The notes beneath the pieces were generated by a model. That model saw only the letters and a program-made list of their open reading frames with translations, had not been told where the DNA came from and searched no databases. A DNA stretch of 64,000 nucleotides from Nocardioides sp. (lineage in GTDB: Bacteria > Actinomycetota > Actinomycetes > Propionibacteriales > Nocardioidaceae). Below are positions 35,368 through 42,484 of the stretch, one piece after another (position 1 is the first letter of the stretch; each line of letters begins with the position of its first letter). The position numbers were made by a program, and so were the translations under genes. The stretch covers positions 37,315 through 101,314 of the forward strand of contig NZ_SSXI01000144.1 of NCBI RefSeq assembly GCF_004803405.1. The letters are read 5' to 3'.

Positions 35368-36312
35368 TCAGCCCGCGAGGCCCTCGAGGGCCGTCTTGGT
35401 CTCCGCGTAGTCCTCGTCGTTGAGCGGGATGTACTTCGCGCCCTTGGCGATGGCGGCGAGGTTCTCGATGTAGAAGTCGGTGTACGCCTTGACCGCTTCG
35501 TTGTCGTTGTACTTGGCGTTGTTCACGTAGATGAACAGCGGGCGGGCCAGCGGGGTGTACTCCCCGGCCTGCGCGGTCTCGGCCGACGGCGCGACGCAGC
35601 CCTGGCCGTCGTCGATCTGGAGGGCCTTCACCTTGTCGGCGTTCTCCTCGAAGTAGGTGTAGCCGAAGAAGCCGACCGCGCCCTCGGTGCCGGACACGCC
35701 CTGGACCAGCACGTTGTCGTCCTCGGAGCTCTCGAAGTCCTCACGAAGCGTCTCGGACTCGTCGCCCACGACGTCGGCGGCCATGTAGTCATAGGTGCCG
35801 GAGTCGGTGCCGGGGATGAAGCCGGCGACCTTCGTGTCGGGGAAGCTCGGGTCGAGGTCGCTCCACTTGGTGACCTTCGAGTTCGGGCCGAAGAGCTCCA
35901 CGACCTGCTCGGTGGTGAGGCAGTCGACCGCGAGGTCGGGGTGGACGACGACGGTCAGCGCGTCGGTCGCGACGAGGAGCTCGGTGTACTCGATGCCGGC
36001 GTCGGTGCAGGCAGTCGCCTCCTCGTCCTTGATCGGGCGCGAGGCGTTGGAGATGTCGGTGTCGCCGCTGCAGAACTTCTCGAAGCCGCCGCCGGTGCCG
36101 GCGAAGCCCACCGACACCTCGATGTCGGAGTTCTCATCGGCGAGGAGCTCGGCCGCGGCGCTGCTCATCGGGTAGACGGTCGAGGAGCCGTCCACGGTGA
36201 CCGAGCCGCTGGCGCCGCTGCCGCCCTCGGCACCCCCACCGCAAGCGGTGAGGATAAGGGCGAGTGCAGCGCCACCGGGAACCAGCGCGCGGCGGAAGGG
36301 AGTGACGTTCAA
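35368..36312 (-). CDS. pstS: phosphate-binding lipoprotein PstS
   Basis: A 314-residue secreted lipoprotein. The signal peptide ends with the lipobox LTAC (Cys24), followed by a Gly/Ser linker and the phosphate-binding fold with SVTVDGSSTVYPMSSAAAE, GFAGTGGGFEKFC and FIPGTDSGTYDYMA, all contacts for the bound phosphate. It captures phosphate outside the membrane for PstCAB. First gene of the operon; a PHO box lies about 100 bp upstream. Confidence 0.96.
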   Translation of the reverse strand: MNVTPFRRALVPGGAALALILTACGGGAEGGSGASGSVTVDGSSTVYPMSSAAAELLADENSDIEVSVGFAGTGGGFEKFCSGDTDISNASRPIKDEEATACTDAGIEYTELLVATDALTVVVHPDLAVDCLTTEQVVELFGPNSKVTKWSDLDPSFPDTKVAGFIPGTDSGTYDYMAADVVGDESETLREDFESSEDDNVLVQGVSGTEGAVGFFGYTYFEENADKVKALQIDDGQGCVAPSAETAQAGEYTPLARPLFIYVNNAKYNDNEAVKAYTDFYIENLAAIAKGAKYIPLNDEDYAETKTALEGLAG

Positions 36313-36409
36313 GGAACTTGCCTCTCAGACCTGAGGGGCGTTCTTCGGGCCCCCCGATTCGTACCTGGACACTGGAAACGTAAGGAGCGCCGGTAACACA
36401 ACTCCCCGG

Positions 36410-36431
36410 CAGACCTGAACGCACGGTGAAC
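36410..36431 (-). promoter_or_regulatory. PHO box upstream of pstS
   Basis: On the minus strand two tandem 11-bp units, GTTCACCGTGC and GTTCAGGTCTG, match the PhoP-binding consensus of actinobacteria. They lie about 98 bp upstream of the pstS start. A weak -10-like TGTTAC follows at a suitable distance, so PhoP would act in the place of a -35 element. Confidence 0.75.
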
Positions 36432-36483
36432 AGTGGCGGTCAGTGGGGCGATGCTCGGTGGCCCACGTCTCAGACGGAGCGGC

Positions 36484-37347
36484 TCAGGTCACGCCGTGAC
36501 GCTCCACGGCGACGATGCCACCCTTGCGCACGTGCAGGACCAGCATCTCGCCGGGCTCGAGCTGCGGCGTCCTGGCCGCCAGGTCGAGGCCTGCGGCGTC
36601 GTACACCATGGGCAGCACGGGCCGGTGGCTGCAGAGCACGACGCCCTCGTCACCGCCGAGGAGGTCGTCCACCATCAGCTCGACCGTCTCCGGGGTCGCG
36701 CCGTCCTCGGTGAGCCGGTCACTCAGCTCGAGCCGGTAGCCGGTCGTGTCCGCGTAGGGCCGCACCGTCTGAAGACAGCGGGTGCTCGTCGACGACACCA
36801 CTCGCGTGACGTCGTACGCGGCGAGGATCGGCACCAGGCGCTCGGCTTGCAGCTGGCCGTCCTTGAGCAGCGGCCGGTCGGCGTCGTCACCGCGCCACGC
36901 CTTGCGGGAGCGGGCCTTCGCGTGCCGGAGTACGACGACCGCGTGAGTCTTGCGCCGGACCCTGCGCGCGCTGGCGAGGGTCTCCCGGTCCCACGGATGC
37001 GTCAGCCGGACGGGCGCCTCGTCGATCGGCACCCACTCCACCTGGTCGATCTCGTCGTTGGGGCGGTAGCCGGAGACGTCGTCGTCGCCGACCACACGGC
37101 CGGTCCAGTAGTAGACCGTCTTCATCCGGCGTGCCACCGGGTAGCGCTGGAGCGGGAGCGGGGGGCCGAGGCGGACGTGCACCCCGGTCTCCTCGACCAC
37201 CTCGCGCACCGCGGCTGCCGTCGCGTGCTCCCCGGGATCCAGCTTGCCCTTCGGGAATGACCAGTCGTCATACTTCGGGCGGTGCACGAGGAGGACCTCG
37301 CGACCGGGACGGAAGGTGACCACGCCGGCGGCGAGGATGTCGGGCAC
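36484..37347 (-). CDS. Nudix hydrolase fused to histidine phosphatase (MutT1-like)
   Basis: A 287-residue two-domain protein. The Nudix domain (about residues 1-135) has the box GKLDPGEHATAAAVREVVEETGV read as G-x5-E-x7-REVVEE-x-G. A histidine-phosphatase domain follows, with VVVLRHAKARSRKAW (catalytic RHA) and VVLCSHRPVLPMV. This is the plan of mycobacterial MutT1, which degrades 8-oxo-dGTP and diadenosine polyphosphates. The GTG at 37347 is preferred because upstream residues look random. Divergent from the next gene by 47 bp, and convergent with none; pstS lies upstream in the same direction. Confidence 0.87.
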   Translation of the reverse strand: MPDILAAGVVTFRPGREVLLVHRPKYDDWSFPKGKLDPGEHATAAAVREVVEETGVHVRLGPPLPLQRYPVARRMKTVYYWTGRVVGDDDVSGYRPNDEIDQVEWVPIDEAPVRLTHPWDRETLASARRVRRKTHAVVVLRHAKARSRKAWRGDDADRPLLKDGQLQAERLVPILAAYDVTRVVSSTSTRCLQTVRPYADTTGYRLELSDRLTEDGATPETVELMVDDLLGGDEGVVLCSHRPVLPMVYDAAGLDLAARTPQLEPGEMLVLHVRKGGIVAVERHGVT

Positions 37348-37394
37348 GGCGCTAGTCTGCACTGTCCGCACGAGATGAGGGAGAGCCACCGCTG

Positions 37395-38441
37395 ATGCGT
37401 CGACGATGGATCGTCCTCGGCGCCGTCGCGATCCTGGTCGGGGCCGCCTCGGTGGTCGGGTTCGTGAAGCTTCGTGACGACCGCAGCCGGTTCGCCCAGG
37501 CGGTCGCGCTGGCACCCGAGTCGAGCGCCCGCTTCAACTGGACCGACTGGGCGGGCGTGCGGGCCGAGCTGGACGCGGACCTCACCGGCTCGTCGTCGAC
37601 CGACCAGCTGGACGAGTTCCTGCTGGAGGCGTTCGACCGCGACCTCTCCTCGACGACGGCGCTCAGTGAGTCCGCGCCGACCATCCACGCCGAGCTCGGC
37701 TTCTCCCCCGCCACGATCGACTGGGAGCTCTTCGCCCAGGGCGAGCGCGGCGCCGTCGTGATCATGGGCCTTCCGGAGTCCTTCGACGTCGATCACCTGC
37801 GCGCCTCACTGAAAGAGGTGGGGTTCACCGAGCCCGACCAGGCCGACGGCGTGTGGCTGGGAGGCGTCGACCTCCTCGAGGGCCTGGACGGTCCGGTCAC
37901 GCCGGAGCTCGCGGCACTGCAGATCGACGAGGAGGAGGGCCTGCTCTTCGGCAGCGACAACCCCGGGTACCTGGAGGCGCGGGCGGACGCCGAGCGTGGC
38001 GAGCGGGATGACGGGGTGGCTGAGGTGATCGACGGGGTCGGCGAGGCGCTGACCGCCACCGCCTACACCGGCGAGCAGGCCTGCGCGGCGCTGTCGATGA
38101 CCGAGGCCGACGCAACCGACCGCACCCGTGCCGCCGAGCTGGTCGAGCAGGCGGGTGAGGTCAACCCGCTCACGGGCTTCGCGATCGCCGGCCGGCCCGG
38201 CGGCGACGTACGCGTCGCGATGTCGTTCGACACCGAGGACCAGGCGCGCAACAACGCGGACAGCCGCTCGCGACTCGCCGTCGGTCCCGCCCCCGGGCAG
38301 GGCGGCTCCTTCGGCGAGCGGTTCTCGTTGGGCAAGGTGGTCGCCCACGGGCGGACAGTGACGATGGAGCTCGAGCCGGTCGACGGCGCCTTCGTGCTGT
38401 CCGACCTCAGCCACGGGCCGGTGCTGTTCGCGACCTGCTAG
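37395..38441 (+). CDS. exported protein of unknown function
   Basis: A 348-residue protein with an N-terminal signal anchor (RRRWIVLGAVAILVGAASVVGF) and an acidic outer region. It has SESAPTIHAELGFSPATIDWE early and NPLTGFAIAGRPGGDVRVAMSFDTEDQA late, but no catalytic motif that I recognise. The alternating beta/alpha appearance suggests a globular outer domain. It could resemble DUF3352-type surface proteins, but I cannot confirm this. ATG at 37395. Its neighbours give no clue to function. Confidence 0.7.
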   Translation: MRRRWIVLGAVAILVGAASVVGFVKLRDDRSRFAQAVALAPESSARFNWTDWAGVRAELDADLTGSSSTDQLDEFLLEAFDRDLSSTTALSESAPTIHAELGFSPATIDWELFAQGERGAVVIMGLPESFDVDHLRASLKEVGFTEPDQADGVWLGGVDLLEGLDGPVTPELAALQIDEEEGLLFGSDNPGYLEARADAERGERDDGVAEVIDGVGEALTATAYTGEQACAALSMTEADATDRTRAAELVEQAGEVNPLTGFAIAGRPGGDVRVAMSFDTEDQARNNADSRSRLAVGPAPGQGGSFGERFSLGKVVAHGRTVTMELEPVDGAFVLSDLSHGPVLFATC

Positions 38442-38473
38442 AGGCACCCGCCCAGCGGGCCGCGCGGGGCGGC

Positions 38474-38644
38474 TCAGCCGAGCGGGTCGTCGTGCCGGTG
38501 GGTGACACCCAGGATCCGGTCGATCTCCTCGGGCGTGAGTCGGTCATCCGAGGCGCTCGCGGCGATGATGAGGTTCGTGGTCAGCTCGACCTCGACGAGC
38601 AGGTCGCCGTCCTCGAGGGATACGTCGTACTGGTCGCCGCCCAT
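38474..38644 (-). CDS. small acidic hypothetical protein (56 aa)
   Basis: A 56-residue open frame with ATG at 38644 and a strong GGGAGG ribosome site. It begins MGGDQYDVSLEDGDLLVEVE, contains DRLTPEEIDRILGV and ends HDDPLG. The codon pattern is good and the strong ribosome site supports translation. The TPEEIDRILG helix recalls short regulatory or adaptor peptides. Function unknown. Confidence 0.7.
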   Translation of the reverse strand: MGGDQYDVSLEDGDLLVEVELTTNLIIAASASDDRLTPEEIDRILGVTHRHDDPLG

Positions 38645-38743
38645 GACACCTCCCCCTGCACTCGCCGAGAACGGTCTTCCGCCTTTATTCTCCCCCGCTT
38701 CGCAAGGTGCAAACCCCGAACTTCAAACAAATATTCGGTGAGG

Positions 38744-38787
38744 AGCAAAAAGCTCGTGGGGCCCCGCCGAACCGGCGGGGCCCCACG
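38744..38787 (-). terminator. intrinsic terminator of the cold-shock gene
   Basis: A perfect 15-bp stem (38755-38769 with 38773-38787, loop AAC) followed, reading leftward, by GAGCTTTTTG, a genuine T-run. It lies 23 bp after the cspA stop and is one of the clearest Rho-independent terminators in the window. Confidence 0.9.
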
Positions 38788-38810
38788 TCAGGACGCGCAG
38801 TCTCCTCCGG

Positions 38811-39014
38811 TCAGAGGGGACGGACGTTCTCTGCCTGCGGGCCCTTCGGACCCTGGGTGACGTCGAACTCGACCTTCTGGTTGTCCTCGAGGGACTTGTA
38901 GCCAGAGGACTGGATCGCCGAGTAGTGAACGAAGACGTCGTCGCCGCCGCCCTCCTGCTCGATGAAGCCGAAGCCCTTCTCCGCGCTGAACCACTTGACG
39001 GTGCCCTGAGCCAT
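38811..39014 (-). CDS. cspA: cold-shock protein CspA family
   Basis: A 67-residue OB-fold protein: [20 protein letters not shown] (RNP1 KGFGFI) followed by [10 protein letters not shown] (RNP2 VFVHY). It binds single-stranded RNA/DNA and acts as an RNA chaperone. AAGGAG lies 15-20 bp before the ATG at 39014. The transcript appears to have a long untranslated leader, as is usual for csp genes, and a strong terminator follows. Confidence 0.95.
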   Translation of the reverse strand: MAQGTVKWFSAEKGFGFIEQEGGGDDVFVHYSAIQSSGYKSLEDNQKVEFDVTQGPKGPQAENVRPL

Positions 39015-39389
39015 GTTGCTCGTTACTCCTTGTGTCGGGGCGAGAGCCGCCACCTCGGCGACCCGCAGCGGATGCGATGACACGTCGCTCCGACCCGTGA
39101 TGGGACACCACAAACCAGATACGCCGTCGGCCACAGACTCCGCAGGCGTCAAACCTTGAGAACTGCATCCGCTGCGAAATCGACCCTACCAACCAGCGCC
39201 GCCAAGGGAACTCCCCTGCTGCAAGGTTCTCGAAGTCGGGCGTGAAGGTTCCGCTACGGAGGCGTGACGCAGCGGGAAACCGGATGGCGTCCTCGACCGC
39301 AACCGGGACTCGCGCAGGCCCGTCCAGCGCGGGGGGTGGGGGTGACGCCGTACGACCGGGAGAGCGGACCACTATCCTGAGCGAGCCGA
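39015..39389. other. cspA leader region and tRNA-Lys promoter region
   Basis: There is no supported protein gene in these 375 bp. Leftward, a -10-like TAGGGT at 39183-39188 would give cspA a 5' leader of about 160 nt. Rightward, TATCCT at 39373-39378 is placed as the -10 of tRNA-Lys. The remainder shows no clear feature. Confidence 0.5.
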
Positions 39390-39462
39390 GGGCCCCTAGC
39401 TCAATTGGCAGAGCTGAGGACTTTTAATCCTTAGGTTGTGGGTTCGAGTCCCACGGGGCCTA
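39390..39462 (+). tRNA. tRNA-Lys (TTT)
   Basis: A 73-nt cloverleaf: acceptor GGGCCCC pairs with GGGGCCT (one G-T pair), anticodon loop CTTTTAA (anticodon TTT), T-arm GTGGG-TTCGAGT-CCCAC. CCA is not encoded. Its last three bases are the stop codon of the convergent Fur gene. Confidence 0.96.
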
Positions 39463-39888
39463 CCGACGCGGACCGTCGTGGCGGGCCGCACACTCCGCAC
39501 AGAGACCGACCAGCTCCACGGTGTGGCTCACGTCGGTGAAGCCGTGCTCCTCCGCCACGGCGTGCGCCCACCGCTCGACGGCCGACCCCGTGATCTCCAC
39601 CGTGCGACCACAGGAGCGGCAGACCAGGTGGTGGTGGTGCGAGGGGCTGCACCGGCGGTACGTCGCCTCGCCGGCGGGATTGTGGCGGACATCGACCTCG
39701 CCCGCCTCAGCCATGGCCTGAAGCGTCCGGTAGACCGTCGCGAGGCCGACCTTCTCACCGCCCTGGCGCAGGGCGTCGTGAATGTCCTGGGCGCTCTGGA
39801 AGTCGGTCGCCTCGCGCAGGGCGTCGGTGATCGCCAGCCGCTGGCGCGTCGGGCGCAGCGCGGTCGGTCGCTCCTCGGTGCCGGACAA
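39460..39888 (-). CDS. Fur family regulator, Zur-like
   Basis: A 142-residue metalloregulator. The winged helix occupies about residues 10-80 (RPTRQRLAITDALREATDFQ, GLATVYRTLQAMAEAGEVD), and the metal/dimer region has HHHHLVCRSCGRTVEI and a second CAEC near the end, the four structural cysteines. The HHHHLVCRSCG form is typical of Zur/FurB. It probably represses zinc-uptake genes when zinc-loaded. A 19-bp partial palindrome lies 14 bp upstream of its start, suggesting autoregulation. The stop codon overlaps the last 3 bp of tRNA-Lys on the other strand. Confidence 0.88.
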   Translation of the reverse strand: MSGTEERPTALRPTRQRLAITDALREATDFQSAQDIHDALRQGGEKVGLATVYRTLQAMAEAGEVDVRHNPAGEATYRRCSPSHHHHLVCRSCGRTVEITGSAVERWAHAVAEEHGFTDVSHTVELVGLCAECAARHDGPRR

Positions 39889-39901
39889 CTGCCCTCCAAG
39901 T

Positions 39902-39920
39902 ATTGGGAATCGGTCTCAAT
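39902..39920 (-). promoter_or_regulatory. candidate Fur/Zur operator
   Basis: ATTGAGACCGATTCCCAAT on the minus strand is a partial palindrome (6 of 9 positions pair, including ATTG/CAAT ends). It lies 14 bp upstream of the Fur-family start, a usual place for self-regulation. The match to a Zur consensus is only approximate. Confidence 0.4.
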
Positions 39921-40057
39921 CTACCCGGTGCTGCATCCCTCGATCCGGCTCAGCCCCCACCCACGTCACCCCCCTGCCTGTCCTTCCGATGCAAGGACGC
40001 TGCGGCCGAACCGGAGCTACCCTGATTTGGGGACGAGGGAGAGGGGAGGGCTCCGTC

Positions 40058-41077
40058 ATGGGAAGCGACGACCAGTTCGGGCCCGACACGGAGACGATTC
40101 GCGCCTGGTTGAGCAAGCGCGCCAGCTACGCCGATGACGCCAGGGTCGCCGGCCCGCCCCACGACGCGCTCGGAGCGCCTGGCGCCGGCACCGAGGCGGC
40201 CGACCGGTCACCTGAGGCACCTGAGGCACCTGAAGCACCTGAGGCACCTGAGGCGCCCGCGGCTCGCTCGACCGCCGCGGCGCTCGACGACACGCCGCCG
40301 CACGATGTGGCACCCGAAGCGCCTCACGGCGCGCCTCGCCATGCGCGGCGCCCGACCGATGTCCCGGACGGCGTCGCCGCGGGTCTCTCGGTCCTCGACG
40401 CACTCGGCGAGGACCCACCTGATGCCCAGCCGGCCCCTCCACAGCGCGCCGACGACCCGCCCGCCACCGCAGAGATCCCGTCGGCGATCCCGCCCGCGCG
40501 GGTCGCCGAGCCGGTGGCCCTCGAAGTCGGCCGCTGGTCCGAGCCGATCGAGAACGTCACGGCGGCTCGCGCCAGCACCAACGTCGAGTTCCCGGTGCGC
40601 ACCGTCGTCCCCCGCACGCTGACCGTCATCCTGGCTGCTTCCATCGCGGGGGCCGCGGCGTCGGCGTACCTGGCCTGGCAGCAGCCGTCGGCCGCGACCG
40701 TCGGCGCCGCCGGCATCCTCGGCCTGCTCTCGCTCATGGCGTGGGCGGCGCGCGCCGGTTCCACGACGGTCGGGTTGTCGATCCATCACGGCCAGCTCTC
40801 GGTCCACCACGGTGGCCAGGTCGAGGTCGTCGACCTGTCCAGCCACCACACGCCGATCGCGATCATCGGCGAACCCGGCCAGCGCCGGTGGCGGGTGCTC
40901 ATCGAGCGCCCCGGCCTGCCACTGACCACGATCACCCGAGCGATGGTGGATCCGCACTCGTTCACCGCCGCGTTGTACCGCGTCCGCCCCGACCTCAGGC
41001 CGGGCACTCGAACCGCTGCACGCGAGCCGGCCGCGCAGGACGACTCCCAGGAGCACGGCGTCGGCCAGGCCTCCTGA
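40058..41077 (+). CDS. membrane protein with Pro/Ala-rich N-terminus and MVDPH domain (member C)
   Basis: A 339-residue protein, third member of the family at 23.8-26.7 kb. Residues 1 to about 185 are Ala/Pro/Asp-rich and look disordered, including PEAPEAPEAPEAPEAP encoded by a perfect-to-near-perfect 9-bp tandem repeat. Two membrane helices at about 187-208 and 215-233 precede the shared C-terminal domain (VDLSSHHTPIAIIGEPGQRRW, then TRAMVDPHSFTAALYRVRPDL). ATG at 40058 with GAGGGGAGGG upstream. Function unknown. The convergent GNAT gene's stop directly abuts its stop. Confidence 0.75.
   Translation: MGSDDQFGPDTETIRAWLSKRASYADDARVAGPPHDALGAPGAGTEAADRSPEAPEAPEAPEAPEAPAARSTAAALDDTPPHDVAPEAPHGAPRHARRPTDVPDGVAAGLSVLDALGEDPPDAQPAPPQRADDPPATAEIPSAIPPARVAEPVALEVGRWSEPIENVTAARASTNVEFPVRTVVPRTLTVILAASIAGAAASAYLAWQQPSAATVGAAGILGLLSLMAWAARAGSTTVGLSIHHGQLSVHHGGQVEVVDLSSHHTPIAIIGEPGQRRWRVLIERPGLPLTTITRAMVDPHSFTAALYRVRPDLRPGTRTAAREPAAQDDSQEHGVGQAS
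40209..40253 (+). repeat. 9-bp tandem repeat (5 copies) in coding sequence
   Basis: Five units of CACCTGAGG (one CACCTGAAG) in frame, each encoding part of Pro-Glu-Ala. Copy-number change by slippage would keep the frame and only vary the length of the disordered region. Confidence 0.9.
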
Positions 41078-41605
41078 TCAGGTCGTGATCCAGTAGCGAA
41101 GCTTGCCGTTCCGCTCGTCCTCGCGAACCCCGCCGTTGCGCTCGATGGTCAGCCGCGACGGCTCGTTGTCGACGTCGCAGGTGACCAGCACCCGGGCGAT
41201 CCCGAGTCCGGCCGCCTCGCGCACGCCGAGCGCCAGTGCGGCCGAGGCGTGCCCGAGCCGGCGCGCGGAGGGCTTCACCGAGAAGCCGATGTGGCCACCC
41301 TCCTCCAGCAGGAACGCGTTGAGGGTGTGGCGCAGGTTGAGGAAGCCCACGAGATCGTCGCCGTCGCTGCCATCGCCCGCCGCGACCCAGAAGTACGACG
41401 ACCGGACCCGGGTGCCGTCGAGGTCGGCCGCTGACGTCAGCTCCGTCATCGCCACGAACTCTGCGCACCCCGCCTCGGTGGGGATCGGGTCGTGGCTGAG
41501 ATTCCAGTGACCGGACCCGTGCATCTCCTTCGGGCCGCCGAAGTCCTCGAGCATCGCGACCCACCGCCTCCAGCGGCGGACGTCGGGGGCCACGAGGGAT
41601 GTCAT
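41078..41605 (-). CDS. GNAT family N-acetyltransferase
   Basis: A 175-residue single GNAT domain with the acetyl-CoA loop region GFSVKPSARRLGHASAALAL and the downstream VTCDVDNEPSRLTIERNGG block, close to GNAT enzymes that modify small molecules or toxins. The substrate is unknown. ATG at 41605; divergent from the thioesterase by 89 bp. Confidence 0.83.
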   Translation of the reverse strand: MTSLVAPDVRRWRRWVAMLEDFGGPKEMHGSGHWNLSHDPIPTEAGCAEFVAMTELTSAADLDGTRVRSSYFWVAAGDGSDGDDLVGFLNLRHTLNAFLLEEGGHIGFSVKPSARRLGHASAALALGVREAAGLGIARVLVTCDVDNEPSRLTIERNGGVREDERNGKLRYWITT

Positions 41606-41670
41606 GGACTCATCTCATCAAGCCGGGGCGCTCCGCCGCCACCGGGATCAGTGGACCTCGGCCACTGAAA

Positions 41671-41684
41671 GAGAACGTGTTCTA
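41671..41684 (+). promoter_or_regulatory. KstR-like palindromic operator
   Basis: GAGAACGTGTTCTA contains the perfect palindrome AGAACGTGTTCT and fits the KstR consensus TNNAACNNGTTNNA at all but the first base. It overlaps a -10-like TAGTCT (41683-41688) that lies 6 bp before the thioesterase ATG, so a bound repressor would block the promoter. The regulator identity is inferred from the consensus. Confidence 0.6.
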
Positions 41685-41694
41685 GTCTGCTGCC

Positions 41695-42390
41695 ATGGAC
41701 CCGTTCCCGACCTCCCCGCCGGACCAGACCCCGGAGGAGGAGATCGCTCGTGAGGTCGGGCTCTGGCGTCCCTTCACCCAGGCGGTCCGCGACCTGGTCG
41801 ACGCCAGCGTCCTCACCGCGGTCGACGAGGACGAGATCCGCGCCGCTCAGGCCGAGATCGAGCAGATCGTGTCCCGACTGCGCAAGGAGCAGCTGTCGGA
41901 GACGCTGGGGATGACCCATCGACCGAACGGCAGGCGCCGCCCGTGGGGCAATCCCGTGATCGGGGTCCGCAATCCGATCGCGCCACCCCTCGTCGTACGG
42001 ACCGAGGCGACGGGGCGCGCGGAGAGCGACTTCCACTGTGGCGCCGCCTACGAGGGGCCCCCGGGGCTGGTCCATGGCGGCGTCGTGTCCCTCCTGCTCG
42101 ACCAGATGCTCGGGCAGGCGGTCGGTGCCGGCGGGCGGCCGGGGATGACCGGGACCCTGACGATCGTCTACCGCACGGGCACGCCGCTCGGAGACCTGCG
42201 GTGCGAGGCGTGGATCGAGCGCCACGACGAGGTGAAGACCTGGGCGAAGGGCCACATCATCGGACCCGACGGCGTCACCGCCGAGGCCGAGGGCGTGTTC
42301 ATCCTGCCGCGCTGGGTGCGCGAGCGGATGGCGGCCGCCGCGGCCGGCGAGGACGTCCCGCCGGTGCCGGGACTGAGGATCTTCGAGTAG
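41695..42390 (+). CDS. PaaI/hotdog-fold acyl-CoA thioesterase
   Basis: A 231-residue protein whose C-terminal half is a 4HBT hotdog domain: GPPGLVHGGVVSLLLDQMLG (the HGG turn and catalytic Asp), then TGTLTIVYRTGTPLG and AEAEGVFILPRW. The N-terminal 90 residues are helical and not part of the fold. It should hydrolyse acyl-CoA esters. The -10 lies 6 bp before the ATG at 41695, so the transcript is probably leaderless. The KstR-like operator in the promoter suggests a link to steroid or fatty-acid breakdown. Confidence 0.85.
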   Translation: MDPFPTSPPDQTPEEEIAREVGLWRPFTQAVRDLVDASVLTAVDEDEIRAAQAEIEQIVSRLRKEQLSETLGMTHRPNGRRRPWGNPVIGVRNPIAPPLVVRTEATGRAESDFHCGAAYEGPPGLVHGGVVSLLLDQMLGQAVGAGGRPGMTGTLTIVYRTGTPLGDLRCEAWIERHDEVKTWAKGHIIGPDGVTAEAEGVFILPRWVRERMAAAAAGEDVPPVPGLRIFE

Positions 42391-42419
42391 GTCGTGCGCG
42401 ACGGCGGACTCGTGACGGT

Positions 42420-42472
42420 CGCTGCGCGACCTCCTCGACCGGCGACGGGGGCGCTGCGCGACCTCCTCGACC
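42420..42472 (+). repeat. 21-bp direct repeat, two copies
   Basis: The 21-bp unit that begins CGCTGCGCGACCTCCTCGAC occurs at 42420-42440 and again at 42452-42472, between the convergent thioesterase and NADH dehydrogenase genes. It may be a copy of an interspersed intergenic repeat; no open frame uses it. Confidence 0.7.
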
Positions 42473-42484
42473 CGCGAAGGTCTC

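Noticed and set aside
40209..40253. Possible CRISPR-like short repeats
   Set aside because: Units are only 9 bp, directly adjacent, in frame and coding (Pro-Glu-Ala); there are no spacers.
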